NCBI GenBank assembly: GCA_913046815.1
Contig: CAJWTE010000003.1
Coordinates: 1-30,364 of the forward strand
Reading direction: 5' to 3'
DNA length: 30,364 nucleotides
From: an uncultured bacterium
Lineage (GTDB): Bacteria; Patescibacteriota; Minisyncoccia; Phycocordibacterales; UBA918
A model generated the notes under the pieces. It made no database searches, had not been told where the DNA came from, and saw only the letters and a list, made by a program, of their open reading frames with translations. How positions within the stretch are numbered: the stretch's first letter is position 1; each line of letters starts with the position of its first letter. Positions 15,840-22,295 of the stretch are shown one piece after another. The translations under genes and the position numbers were made by a program.

Positions 15840-15946
15840 ATCAAATTATACGAATGAAGGTCTGTGAATCTGTATATCAGACTCAATTGCACGCCAATTG
15901 ATGGTGTGAAATACTTCCAACTCTTGGAACACTGCAAACTGAAACC

Positions 15947-15988
15947 AAGAAACACCCATTTAAAGTACACTTTAAATGGGTGTTTCTT
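15947..15988 (+). terminator. Terminator of the cassette operon
   Basis: A perfect 20-bp hairpin (arms 15947-15966 and 15969-15988, AAACACCCATTTAAAG in the left arm) followed by TT. It ends the 2H-EEP-EamA transcript. Confidence 0.75.
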
Positions 15989-15998
15989 TTGCCTGTGT

Positions 15999-16021
15999 TT
16001 ACAAAAACAAAGGGTTACCCT
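15999..16021 (+). repeat. Short direct repeat A (also at 19191)
   Basis: TTACAAAAACAAAGGGTTAC followed by CCT recurs at 19191-19212 with one A fewer. It can form a small hairpin, and nothing is coded here. The intergenic stretch 15840-16127 otherwise shows only the terminator. Confidence 0.5.
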
Positions 16022-16127
16022 TGTTTTAGATATCTCTCTCCTGTTTCTCCCTGTTTGTAAATTTTATTAAAAGGTACCTGACAACTTTTCTGCAAAGCAG
16101 TAGCTGACCCCAACTCTCGCATTTCGC

Positions 16128-16156
16128 TTGATAGTAGGGCATTGCCGTGATATATT
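16128..16156 (+). promoter_or_regulatory. Strong promoter in the intergenic region
   Basis: TTGATA, a 17-bp spacer, TATATT. Both hexamers and the spacing equal those of the rpmG promoter in this window. The expected start is near 16163. Confidence 0.75.
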
Positions 16157-16160
16157 GACA

Positions 16161-16235
16161 ATGTCTTTCGGTCTAGCCATAGACCGTAAGGGTTTTACAT
16201 CCAAGGGTAGCCCTCCTCGCGGAGGGCTACTTTTA
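16161..16235 (+). ncRNA. Candidate small RNA of about 70 nt
   Basis: It lies between a consensus promoter (start near 16163) and an intrinsic terminator (16207-16234). The internal hairpin GGTCTAGCCATAGACC is visible. A 26-codon frame from ATG 16161 (MSFGLAIDRKGFTSKG..., stop TAA 16239-16241) runs through the terminator, so a peptide is a less likely alternative. It converges on the NYN gene, whose 3' end it overlaps by a few bases. Confidence 0.55.
16207..16234 (+). terminator. Intrinsic terminator of the candidate small RNA
   Basis: A perfect 10-bp stem GTAGCCCTCC/GGAGGGCTAC with loop TCGC, followed by TTTT. There is no T-run on the minus side. Confidence 0.85.
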
Positions 16236-16808
16236 TGTTAAATCCTTACCTTCCTCTCGATATTGTAATTGACGACCCCATACATCATCTTCAATTTTAA
16301 GCACATCTGTATAGCCATTTGACCCTGTTCTCATTTCCTCAGAAACATTGTTGCGGGATGAATATACAATCACTTCTTTCCCTCCGCACATTAAATAAGT
16401 AACTAATGCTAAGAAATCAGAATCTCCGCTAAAAAACAAAGCAGTATCATACTTAGTTATGTGATGCAGAGCATCAATTACTAACTCGACATCCATATTT
16501 CCTTTTTCTTCAATGGAATCGCCAGCTTCAGTGCGAGTAGTAATGCGCTTTAATTCTTTCTTACGTACAACAAAACCTAGACCTTTTTTAAGGTAAGTAA
16601 AAAACCTATGTTTGCCGTCTAAACTATATGATCTTGTGCCATCAGCTGGGTACGCAGTGTAATAAAAAACTTGAATCGTATGTGCGCAGTGTTTTTCTTT
16701 CAAGAAAGTAGTTAATTTTTCATAATCGAAAAACTTACCTTTTGCCTTTTGTGCCTCCCATAAATTCGAAGCGTCAATGAATACATAGACGACCTTGGAT
16801 TTACTCAT
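16233..16808 (-). CDS. NYN-domain (LabA/DUF88-type) putative ribonuclease
   Basis: A 191-aa protein with the PIN-like NYN acidic set: VYVFIDASNLW (Asp12, Asn15), GNMDVELVIDAL (Asp106) and FFSGDSDFLALV (Asp129, Asp131). Proteins of this family are predicted Mg2+-dependent RNases; some act in RNA decay or stress responses. The ATG at 16808 is preferred to a TTG two codons upstream because TATAAT lies exactly 8 nt before it. It is alone on the minus strand of the cassette, facing the plus-strand operon and the small RNA. Confidence 0.85.
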   Translation of the reverse strand: MSKSKVVYVFIDASNLWEAQKAKGKFFDYEKLTTFLKEKHCAHTIQVFYYTAYPADGTRSYSLDGKHRFFTYLKKGLGFVVRKKELKRITTRTEAGDSIEEKGNMDVELVIDALHHITKYDTALFFSGDSDFLALVTYLMCGGKEVIVYSSRNNVSEEMRTGSNGYTDVLKIEDDVWGRQLQYREEGKDLT

Positions 16809-16888
16809 TATCAATGATTATAACATCATGCAAAAGCTTCGCTCAAAATGACTTTTTCAAGAGTGAGAACGTGTGGTGCATGTTCGCA

Positions 16889-16909
16889 TGACCGTGCGAG
16901 CTTTTTTAC
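16889..16909 (+). terminator. Possible weak terminator
   Basis: TCGCA...TGCGA followed by GCTTTTTT. No plus-strand gene precedes it directly. The 150-bp stretch 16809-16961 shows nothing else. Confidence 0.3.
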
Positions 16910-16981
16910 GATTTACTACAACACATATTTTAGAAAACAATGGTGTCCGACCCCATTTCTCTAGCGAAGCGGTAGAGTGAG

Positions 16982-17089
16982 AAGTGACTAAATGTCACTT
17001 TGCAAGAGGTTGCCTGTCATTTTGTAAAAATGGTGATAACCTGAACAGCTTTTGTAAGAAGGTTGACGACAGTCAACTGCTCTCGCAAA
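16982..17089 (+). ncRNA. Candidate structured RNA upstream of tRNA-Asn, copy 2
   Basis: Same sequence and helices as 13368-13475. The TTGAAA/TACAAT promoter found upstream of copy 1 is missing here. Confidence 0.35.
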
Positions 17090-17137
17090 ATCATTCTAGA
17101 ATATAAGCTTGAAATAAAGAGGTAAAATTAAATACAT

Positions 17138-17212
17138 TCCGGCGTAGCTCAGCGGTAGAGCAGTTGACTGTTAATCAATTGGTCGCAGGTTCGAATCCTG
17201 CCGCCGGAGCCA
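17138..17212 (+). tRNA. tRNA-Asn (GTT), copy 2
   Basis: Identical to 13524-13598, 75 nt with encoded CCA and anticodon GTT. Confidence 0.97.
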
Positions 17213-17214
17213 AC

Positions 17215-17245
17215 AAAAATACCCTTGTATCACAAGGGTATTTTT
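17215..17245 (+). terminator. Terminator of tRNA-Asn copy 2
   Basis: A perfect 14-bp hairpin AAAAATACCCTTGT / ACAAGGGTATTTTT, loop ATC, three bases after CCA. Confidence 0.9.
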
Positions 17246-17424
17246 CGTTCAGAATTGATACCCCGAGAAGACTGTTCGAACCAAATCAATCTCGGCGCAC
17301 TTCTTAGAATATTCCTGTTTTGCGGGGGCTTTTTCTCTGAAAAGAGTTAGAGAGTTCGACACTATATTGACCAATACGAAATGCTGTTATACTCTTCCCC
17401 TGACCCCAGACAAGGAGGAAGGTC

Positions 17425-17937
17425 ATGATCAAAGACATCAAGGTTGGTGACATTACGTCGCCCGAAAACCCCGCCCACATCATAATCGGCATGAACAGCC
17501 AGCTGAATGACGTCACCGGCATCGGAAGGCCGTTCGCGAATAAAATCCGTACGGCACATCCCATCAAGCTTGGGAGCGTGCTCAGCTTCAAGTTCGATGC
17601 AACGCGCAACCTGCACATGCTCATCTGTCACCATCTTGGCAAGAACGGCTGGGCTGGCTCGGACATGCATGTTCGTTACGGCATGGACTACCTCTGGCAG
17701 ACGGAGAAACACACCGAAGTGTTTTCCATCGTCGCTATCGGCACGGGTCGTATCGGCGTCCGCGACGATGCGGATGCCGTCGCCATTCGGACTGCTATGG
17801 CGAACAGCTATCTGCCCGCCGACCTGTTCATCTACCAGAAACCCGAAATGGCTGTGATGCATGACGAGGCACCCGTGCCTCTGCATGTATACCGTCATTT
17901 CCACCCGATCTACGGCGAAGAACGCATTGCCGCGTGA
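17425..17937 (+). CDS. GC-rich orphan gene, unknown 170-aa protein
   Basis: Starts MIKDIKVGDITSPENPAHII and has no motif I can name; it is His- and Met-containing, without membrane segments (HMLICHHLG, DMHVRYGMDYLW). I do not recognise it. Three things set it apart: the GC content is clearly higher than in its neighbours, third positions favour G/C, and it has a strong Shine-Dalgarno (AAGGAGGAAGG) before ATG, where most genes here have none. TATACT at 17388-17393 with TTGACC 15 bp upstream could drive it, giving a leader of about 25 nt. It sits just after the tRNA-Asn repeat and before a broken recombinase, so recent transfer is likely. Confidence 0.75.
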   Translation: MIKDIKVGDITSPENPAHIIIGMNSQLNDVTGIGRPFANKIRTAHPIKLGSVLSFKFDATRNLHMLICHHLGKNGWAGSDMHVRYGMDYLWQTEKHTEVFSIVAIGTGRIGVRDDADAVAIRTAMANSYLPADLFIYQKPEMAVMHDEAPVPLHVYRHFHPIYGEERIAA

Positions 17938-17958
17938 TCAAGTCGTCACTCTAATGGG

Positions 17959-17983
17959 AAAGCCACTTGGAGGACGGCTTTTC
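17959..17983 (+). terminator. Terminator of the 170-aa gene
   Basis: AAAGCC ... GGCTTT with an 11-nt loop, followed by TCTT. It begins about 20 bases after the stop codon. Confidence 0.6.
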
Positions 17984-17996
17984 TTAATTACATACA

Positions 17997-18338
17997 CTAA
18001 ACACCAGTTCGAACATCCTCCACCCAGCGGAGCCAGTTAGGACTATCTGATAGTTCTAGTACTAAATTGAAGGGAGAAGCTAGGGTAAAACCTAGCTTTT
18101 TTCCGTCTAAGGTAGGGTTCTGAAGTAAGTAATTCAAAAATGCCCGTTTTGAAGCAGGTTCAGAACTATTTTCAAATATTGTCTTTGCTCTGCGAGCTAC
18201 TGATATGACTGTAGCAACAGTTGTTTGGTAATCGTGATCTGCTTTGCTGTGTTCTGACATTTCAATTTCTAATGTCTGAATTTGATCTTGGTACTCTTGA
18301 TGCTTTTTGTCATATATAACCTTAGTAATTCTCCGTTT
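17997..18338 (-). pseudogene. C-terminal remnant of a large serine recombinase
   Basis: The frame is open on the minus strand from 18338, just after an in-frame TGA, to the stop at 17997. It reads IYDKKHQEYQDQIQTLE, then ARRAKTIFENSSEPASKRAF, then LNYLLQNPTLDGKKLGFTL and SPFNLVLE. This is the usual C-terminal coiled-coil and tail of resolvase-type large serine recombinases. The catalytic N-terminal domain with its Ser, the zinc ribbon and any start are missing. It is probably the decayed integrase of an element once inserted here; the attribution is from pattern memory, not alignment. Confidence 0.6.
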
Positions 18339-18372
18339 TCACCTTTAAGGTAAAAGTTCGATTACATCTTTT

Positions 18373-18894
18373 CTATTTTAGAAAACGTGGTGAATTATTT
18401 ATACACATATTAAGTAGGGCTAAGGCTTCCTCGACATCATCAAGTGTGCAATCATTAGAACCGTTTTTCCGAAAATGAAAAGTATTACGCTTTTGTGCAA
18501 TCCTTTTTATTCTTTCCAAAGTGTCTTCCTTTAACATTTTATCTTTATAAAATGTCACCAACTCTTGAAATCCTATTTCCAGTTCTTTTTTTGTCATCTC
18601 TGTACGCACAGCCACCATAACTTTTCCTCCCCACTGTGTGTTTATATATCGTTCAGACAATTCTGCAACATCTTTGTATTCTTGTTTATATATTTTATCT
18701 TTCGAATTATGATGGATGTACAAAAATATCGCTTCCATTATTGAAACGCAATACAAAATTACAATTCTGTAAGTCTCCTGTCTTGACTCGTTATTCTTGA
18801 AGAGACTTTCATTCTCAAGAAGAGCCGATATATACTTAATGGAATCAGCAATCCTGGTTCTGAGTTTTTCGTCAGCAATAAAATTCAAATCCAT
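18373..18894 (-). CDS. Unknown 173-aa helical protein, possible HEPN-like
   Basis: A soluble, mostly helical, Lys/Glu-rich protein starting MDLNFIADEKLRTRIADSIK. The segment RIKRIAQKRNTFHFRKNG near 130-147 recalls the Arg...His motif at the end of HEPN ribonuclease domains, but the spacing is not canonical. ILYCVSIMEAIFLYIHH in the first half also fits a HEPN helix. I cannot assign a function. It follows the 55-aa gene by 15 nt on the same strand, so the pair is probably one operon; a toxin-antitoxin or abortive-infection role is only a guess from the arrangement. Confidence 0.65.
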   Translation of the reverse strand: MDLNFIADEKLRTRIADSIKYISALLENESLFKNNESRQETYRIVILYCVSIMEAIFLYIHHNSKDKIYKQEYKDVAELSERYINTQWGGKVMVAVRTEMTKKELEIGFQELVTFYKDKMLKEDTLERIKRIAQKRNTFHFRKNGSNDCTLDDVEEALALLNMCINNSPRFLK

Positions 18895-18909
18895 ATTCAG
18901 TTTTGAATT

Positions 18910-19077
18910 TTATGCAGATTCAACCATTTTTAGCAGTTTGGATAACGATGGCAAACCTCTATGCCTAAGACTCCTATGCAACTCCGCGTCAGTCTTGTAC
19001 TTCATTAAATCAACGCCATATTTTTTTTCTATGGCTCTTATTAAATGATCTTTTTTTTGTGGAGATACTTTACTCAT
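18910..19077 (-). CDS. Small 55-aa basic protein, first gene of a two-gene operon
   Basis: MSKVSPQKKDHLIRAIEKKY then GVDLMKYKTDAELHRSLRHR, ending LLKMVESA. It is helical and basic; I do not recognise it. It is supported by a good promoter: TTGATA, 17 bp, TAGAAT, then 6 nt to the ATG (leaderless), and by the close downstream gene. The region 19078-19259 upstream has no gene; it holds this promoter and the short repeat at 19191. Confidence 0.6.
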   Translation of the reverse strand: MSKVSPQKKDHLIRAIEKKYGVDLMKYKTDAELHRSLRHRGLPSLSKLLKMVESA

Positions 19078-19082
19078 ATTCG

Positions 19083-19111
19083 CATTCTACATCCATTTTA
19101 AAATGATATCA
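19083..19111 (-). promoter_or_regulatory. Promoter of the 55-aa/173-aa operon
   Basis: On the minus strand TTGATA, spacer 17 bp, TAGAAT, 6 nt before ATG 19077. Near-consensus hexamers and spacing. Confidence 0.7.
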
Positions 19112-19190
19112 ATGTCTACGTGTTAGCTTGCAAGAGACTCGTACAAATGGGTATTTTTTGACCGTTCCTTTGTCTCCCCCGGGTTAGACC

Positions 19191-19212
19191 TTACAAAACA
19201 AAGGGTTACCCT
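19191..19212 (+). repeat. Short direct repeat B (also at 15999)
   Basis: TTACAAAACAAAGGGTTACC followed by CT, 22 bp, the same as 15999-16021 save one A. Together the copies bracket the region with the NYN gene, tRNA-Asn copy 2, the orphan gene and the recombinase remnant. Confidence 0.5.
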
Positions 19213-19259
19213 ATGTGTAGGGTATACGTTTGTGGCGTATAGCTACTATCTCCAACTCT

Positions 19260-19910
19260 CTACCGGACTTCTATCTGTACTTCACTGCGGAGCATGAAAG
19301 GTATCGTCCAAGGGGTATTGTAGCGAGCAATATTTACCGCGCCTGTCGTCTCTACCCCGTCGCGCATCAGGGCTTCCAGAAGCACAGCAGTCTGCTTTTC
19401 AAAAGCAGCTTCACTGGTTGTCCAACTAAATGTCCGTACAGCCACCTGACGCTCTGGCACTTCACGCAACTCTACTCTTGCATCATTTGGCTTGGGTAAC
19501 GTATCAAGAGAATACTTACTCGGCATCACGAAGGAGATTTTATATACATTATTCTCAGATTCTTCAGTATTGACCGGTACCGTCATAGAAATCTTTTCGG
19601 ACACAGCATCTTCGGTATTGACCGGTACAGTCATGGCAATTTTGCCATTTTTGGTGTTGTTGCCAAAAATATAGCCAGCGATGATGGGAAAGCCCATATT
19701 AGCCGCTTCGTTCCTGTCTTTCGCTCCAGTAATCGTGGTCTCGGCGATGATATAACCCGCATACTCGCGGATTTCATAATCGCTATTTTCGCTTACCACT
19801 GCGTACTTCGGTTCTTCGATATTGCGCACCGGCAACCAACTGTATAAAAACCAACCCACCAGTACCACTCCTATAGTTATCAATAAAATATTCATAGTTT
19901 TGCTCTTCAT
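19260..19910 (-). CDS. SOUL-family heme-binding-like protein, membrane-anchored
   Basis: A 216-aa protein with an N-terminal signal anchor (MNILLITIGVVLVGWFLYSW, residues 6-25) and a SOUL domain: YEIREYAGYIIAETTI, FPIIAGYIFGNN, the paired KIAMTVPVNTE and KISMTVPVNTE strands, ISFVMPSKYSLDTLPKP, and a C-terminal TPWTIPFMLRSEV. SOUL proteins bind heme or related tetrapyrroles; the bacterial role is unclear. The domain should lie outside the membrane. TATAAT is 6 nt before ATG 19910. The next ATG, at codon 6, is possible but less well placed. Confidence 0.88.
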   Translation of the reverse strand: MKSKTMNILLITIGVVLVGWFLYSWLPVRNIEEPKYAVVSENSDYEIREYAGYIIAETTITGAKDRNEAANMGFPIIAGYIFGNNTKNGKIAMTVPVNTEDAVSEKISMTVPVNTEESENNVYKISFVMPSKYSLDTLPKPNDARVELREVPERQVAVRTFSWTTSEAAFEKQTAVLLEALMRDGVETTGAVNIARYNTPWTIPFMLRSEVQIEVR

Positions 19911-20004
19911 ACTTATATTATACCACTCTGCCTACAGGCCATGTATGTCATATGAGCCTGAATTATTTGTTTTGGATTTTTGATTTGTTTGCTAAGCTAA
20001 AAAG

Positions 20005-20331
20005 ATGTCGGGGAGTAATAAAGTAAAAGTCTGGTTAACCTGTCCTGAAACACACTCAGAGAAATTACGGATGGCTATCGGTGACGCTGGAATCGGGCAG
20101 ATTGGCAATTACTCGCATTGCAGTTTTGTAACCAAGGGCAAGGGATATTTTAAGCCGAACAATAAGGCAGATCCTCACAGCGGCCAAAAAGGAAAGCTTG
20201 AGGAAGTTGACGAAGTGGTTATCGAGTTTGTCTGCGAAAAAGAGCAGATCCCATTACTCAAACAGATTGTAGAAGACAATCATCCATACGAAGAAGTAGC
20301 GTTGGATATTTTCCCCTTACTAAATATATGA
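20005..20331 (+). CDS. Stand-alone YqfO/NIF3-type CutA-like domain protein
   Basis: A 108-aa protein matching the domain inserted in NIF3/YqfO proteins: ETHSEKLRMAIGDAGIG, IGNYSHCSFVTKGKGYFKP and HPYEEVALDIFPL are family hallmarks. The NIF3 metal-binding halves are absent, so this is the isolated ferredoxin-like, CutA-related domain; its function is unknown. The stop overlaps the ATG of the EamA gene, forming a three-gene operon with DUF1905. The weak -10 TAAGCT ends 6 nt before the start. Confidence 0.82.
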   Translation: MSGSNKVKVWLTCPETHSEKLRMAIGDAGIGQIGNYSHCSFVTKGKGYFKPNNKADPHSGQKGKLEEVDEVVIEFVCEKEQIPLLKQIVEDNHPYEEVALDIFPLLNI

Positions 20332-21230
20332 CTTGGATTTATTTTGCTCTGGTAGCCCCTATATTTTGGTCTATTTCCAACTTTGTCGACAAATACACCT
20401 TGGAAAAATATTTTAATAATGTATACGATTTCCTTTTCTTCTCTACTCTAACTAGTTGGATATTCGTACCAATTTTAATACTGATTTTTGGAATACCGGA
20501 AATATCTATTTATTCAGTACCACCAATAATTTTTGGAATAGTTTTGATTGGTTCATATGGCTTCTATGGCAAAGCATTGGCGTTGGGAGAGACTTCCAGG
20601 ATAGTGCTCATGTTTAAGTTAATACCTGTACTGACTTTGATATTAGGGTACATATTATTGCACCAAACCCTAACACTGAATGAATTTATTGCGTTCGTAC
20701 TGGTGCTTATAGGAGCGTTTTTTGTATCGTTGGAACGCATAGACGGGAAACTGCGACTATTCAAAGGAGTGAGGTGGATACTAATCGATATTATAATATG
20801 GTCAATACTGTTTGTTTGCATTGACTGGAGTTTAACAACCATATCTTTTGAGAGCTATATCGTATGGGAAACATTGGGTACAGCTCTTGCTGGTCCACTT
20901 ATGTTCCTTATCCCAAATATCAGACGGCAAATCATTTATGATTTACAGATCTTTTCTTGGCCAAAGTTTAACTGGATGGCTGTAAACAACGTGTTTGATC
21001 TGCTAGGGCAAATGAGTGTGAAGAAGGCACTGGCATTGGCTCCATCTGCTGGTTTAGTAACTGTGGCTATTCAAATCCAGTCGCTGTATATAATTATACT
21101 AGGAGTTATCTTAACCATTCTCTTTCCTACTTATATAAAAGAAGATATTTCAAGAAAAAATCTGACAAACAAATTCGTCGGTGCGTTTATCATGTTCGCT
21201 GGTGTATATATTTTATTCACTACAACTTAA
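20328..21230 (+). CDS. EamA/DMT-family transporter (second copy)
   Basis: A 300-aa membrane protein with about ten hydrophobic segments. It begins WIYFALVAPIFWSISNFVDK, typical of EamA starts, and includes LGETSRIVLMFKLIPVLTLI and LGYILLHQTLTLNEF at the end of the first repeat. It is clearly different in sequence from the transporter at 14955. Its substrate is unknown. It is coupled by ATGA to the YqfO-domain gene and abuts DUF1905 without a gap. Confidence 0.85.
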   Translation: MTWIYFALVAPIFWSISNFVDKYTLEKYFNNVYDFLFFSTLTSWIFVPILILIFGIPEISIYSVPPIIFGIVLIGSYGFYGKALALGETSRIVLMFKLIPVLTLILGYILLHQTLTLNEFIAFVLVLIGAFFVSLERIDGKLRLFKGVRWILIDIIIWSILFVCIDWSLTTISFESYIVWETLGTALAGPLMFLIPNIRRQIIYDLQIFSWPKFNWMAVNNVFDLLGQMSVKKALALAPSAGLVTVAIQIQSLYIIILGVILTILFPTYIKEDISRKNLTNKFVGAFIMFAGVYILFTTT

Positions 21231-21527
21231 ATGACTAGTGTATACAAACTAAAATCAAAAATATTGGTGTATCCAGAGATGAGTGGGTGGCGTTTTTTAG
21301 TACTCCCCAAGGAAGTAAGTGTGAAGATCAAGGAGCAGTTTGGTAGCAATGCGCGTGGCTGGGGTTCTTTACCGGTGGAAGTCACTATTGGGAAAACTAT
21401 CTGGCAAACTTCAATCTTTCCTGACAAAAAATCCGGCACCTACCTATTACCTCTGAAAGCACAGGTGAGGAAAAAGGAGGAAATTTATGATGATGATGAA
21501 GTGAAATTTCAATTTAAATTGAATTGA
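21231..21527 (+). CDS. DUF1905 family protein
   Basis: A 98-aa small beta-rich protein. GWRFLVLPKEVSVKIKEQFG, GWGSLPVEVTIGKTIWQTSI and FPDKKSGTYLLPLKAQVRKK match DUF1905. Function unknown. Its ATG directly follows the transporter's stop codon, so it is the third gene of the operon. No terminator is seen; the csp promoter begins at its stop. Confidence 0.82.
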   Translation: MTSVYKLKSKILVYPEMSGWRFLVLPKEVSVKIKEQFGSNARGWGSLPVEVTIGKTIWQTSIFPDKKSGTYLLPLKAQVRKKEEIYDDDEVKFQFKLN

Positions 21528-21556
21528 TTGACTTTCAGCTTGAAAGGTTGTATGAT
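21528..21556 (+). promoter_or_regulatory. Promoter of the cold-shock gene
   Basis: TTGACT, 17 bp, TATGAT; start near 21563. This leaves an untranslated leader of about 80 nt (to 21642), unlike the leaderless genes around it and like known csp genes, whose leader senses temperature. Confidence 0.8.
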
Positions 21557-21642
21557 GCTTGCAATCAGGTAAATTACGTTGGGTCTATAGAGGTTTCAAT
21601 TTGTATTTATTTGAAGATTATTAGCTACTAGTCAATAGATAA

Positions 21643-21843
21643 ATGCAAAAAGGAACTATTGCTCGTCTAATGGATAAAGGTTTTGGCTTCATCGCTATCG
21701 AAGGTGAAGAGAAAGATCTATTCTTCCACGCAAACGAGTTGCAGAACGCTGACTTCAACAGTATCCAAGAAGGTGCTGAAGTTGAGTTCGAAGTTGCAGA
21801 AGGCGATAAAGGCCCTCAAGCGACTAAAGTAACTGTACTTTAA
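21643..21843 (+). CDS. cspA: Cold-shock protein (CspA family)
   Basis: A 66-aa single OB-fold protein of standard length with RNP1 KGFGFIAI and RNP2 DLFFHAN. Csp proteins bind single-stranded RNA and DNA and melt secondary structure. It is monocistronic, with its own promoter, a long 5' leader without a clear Shine-Dalgarno, and a strong terminator. Its codons look optimised (AAA, GAA, CTT/GTA-rich), fitting high expression. Confidence 0.95.
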   Translation: MQKGTIARLMDKGFGFIAIEGEEKDLFFHANELQNADFNSIQEGAEVEFEVAEGDKGPQATKVTVL

Positions 21844-21846
21844 GTT

Positions 21847-21889
21847 ACACAACAAAAGGCCGCCCCTACGGGGCGGTCTTTTGTTGTGT
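21847..21889 (+). terminator. Terminator of the cold-shock gene
   Basis: A 20-bp hairpin, left arm 21847-21866 and right arm 21870-21889, loop TAC, one G-U pair; GGCCGCCCC/GGGGCGGTC in the core with A and T flanks. Confidence 0.92.
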
Positions 21890-21959
21890 ATAAAATAAAT
21901 AAGTTATTATTGAATTAACCGATGGATTTTGGTATATAATGTCGCTGTTTGAAAAAGCT

Positions 21960-22030
21960 GGGCTCATAGTATAACGGTAACACACGTCCATGGCATGGAT
22001 GAGTTCGGGGTTCGATTCCCCGTGAGTCCA
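21960..22030 (+). tRNA. tRNA-Ala (GGC), CCA not encoded
   Basis: 71 nt. The acceptor GGGCTCA/TGAGTCC contains the G3-U70 alanine identity pair; anticodon loop ATGGCAT gives GGC; T arm CGGGG-TTCGATT-CCCCG; discriminator A. The next bases are CAA, so CCA must be added. The D stem has one A-C mismatch. TTGAAT with TATATA/TATAAT upstream is the probable promoter. Confidence 0.93.
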
Positions 22031-22098
22031 CAAAAAATAGCGGATGTTTCCACCCGCTAAGTTTCAAGCTATGACTCTGCCCCTATTGTAGCTTGAGA

Positions 22099-22239
22099 TT
22101 ATTTCTTAATTTTGGTCTGCCGAGTACCGGAGTACTTGGACCCGGAAGACTTGTTCACGTTCCGGGCACTTTTGTAGCTGGTGCCCGGAACGGATCGGTT
22201 CCCTTTCGGGGACGAAGAGCTCTTATTGAACCATCCCAA
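22099..22239 (-). CDS. Candidate 46-aa basic protein with strong Shine-Dalgarno
   Basis: The minus-strand frame from TTG 22239 to TAA 22099 reads MGWFNKSSSSPKGNRSVPGT, then SYKSARNVNKSSGSKYSG, ending RQTKIKK. Eleven of 46 residues are Lys or Arg and about a quarter are Ser. It is preceded by AAAGGAGGTGATTCCA, a full-length Shine-Dalgarno, and by TTTACC-17 bp-TAGAAT. It is richer in GC than its surroundings. I do not recognise it; a nucleic-acid-binding peptide is possible. The alternative is that the stretch acts as RNA: GTTCCGGGCAC/GTGCCCGGAAC and other hairpins are present. Confidence 0.4.
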   Translation of the reverse strand: MGWFNKSSSSPKGNRSVPGTSYKSARNVNKSSGSKYSGTRQTKIKK

Positions 22240-22295
22240 TGGAATCACCTCCTTTCAATGGATACCTATTATTCTACTAAGAAATATCTTAATGG

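Larger units (their letters stand above)
16962..17212 (+). repeat. 251-bp direct repeat, copy 2 (contains tRNA-Asn)
   Basis: The second copy of 13348-13598, identical in my reading. It ends at the tRNA CCA and is followed by a proper terminator, which copy 1 lacks; copy 2 therefore looks like the original 3' context of the tRNA, while copy 1 keeps the upstream promoter. Confidence 0.92.

Noticed and set aside
15864..16070. 68-codon plus-strand frame in the cassette
   Set aside because: It runs straight through a 20-bp terminator hairpin and a repeat, with no promoter or start signal of the window's type.
13348..17212. CRISPR-like or tandem array from the repeated segments
   Set aside because: Only two copies 3.6 kb apart, each containing a tRNA; no spacer-repeat periodicity anywhere in the window.
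17362..17904. Long minus-strand frame opposite the 170-aa gene
   Set aside because: A by-product of GC-rich codons on the plus strand; the plus frame has the Shine-Dalgarno, promoter and terminator.
19560..19640. Near-repeat MTVPVNTE segments in the SOUL gene
   Set aside because: Paired MT-PV strands are usual in SOUL-family proteins, so this is not a recent duplication worth a finding.
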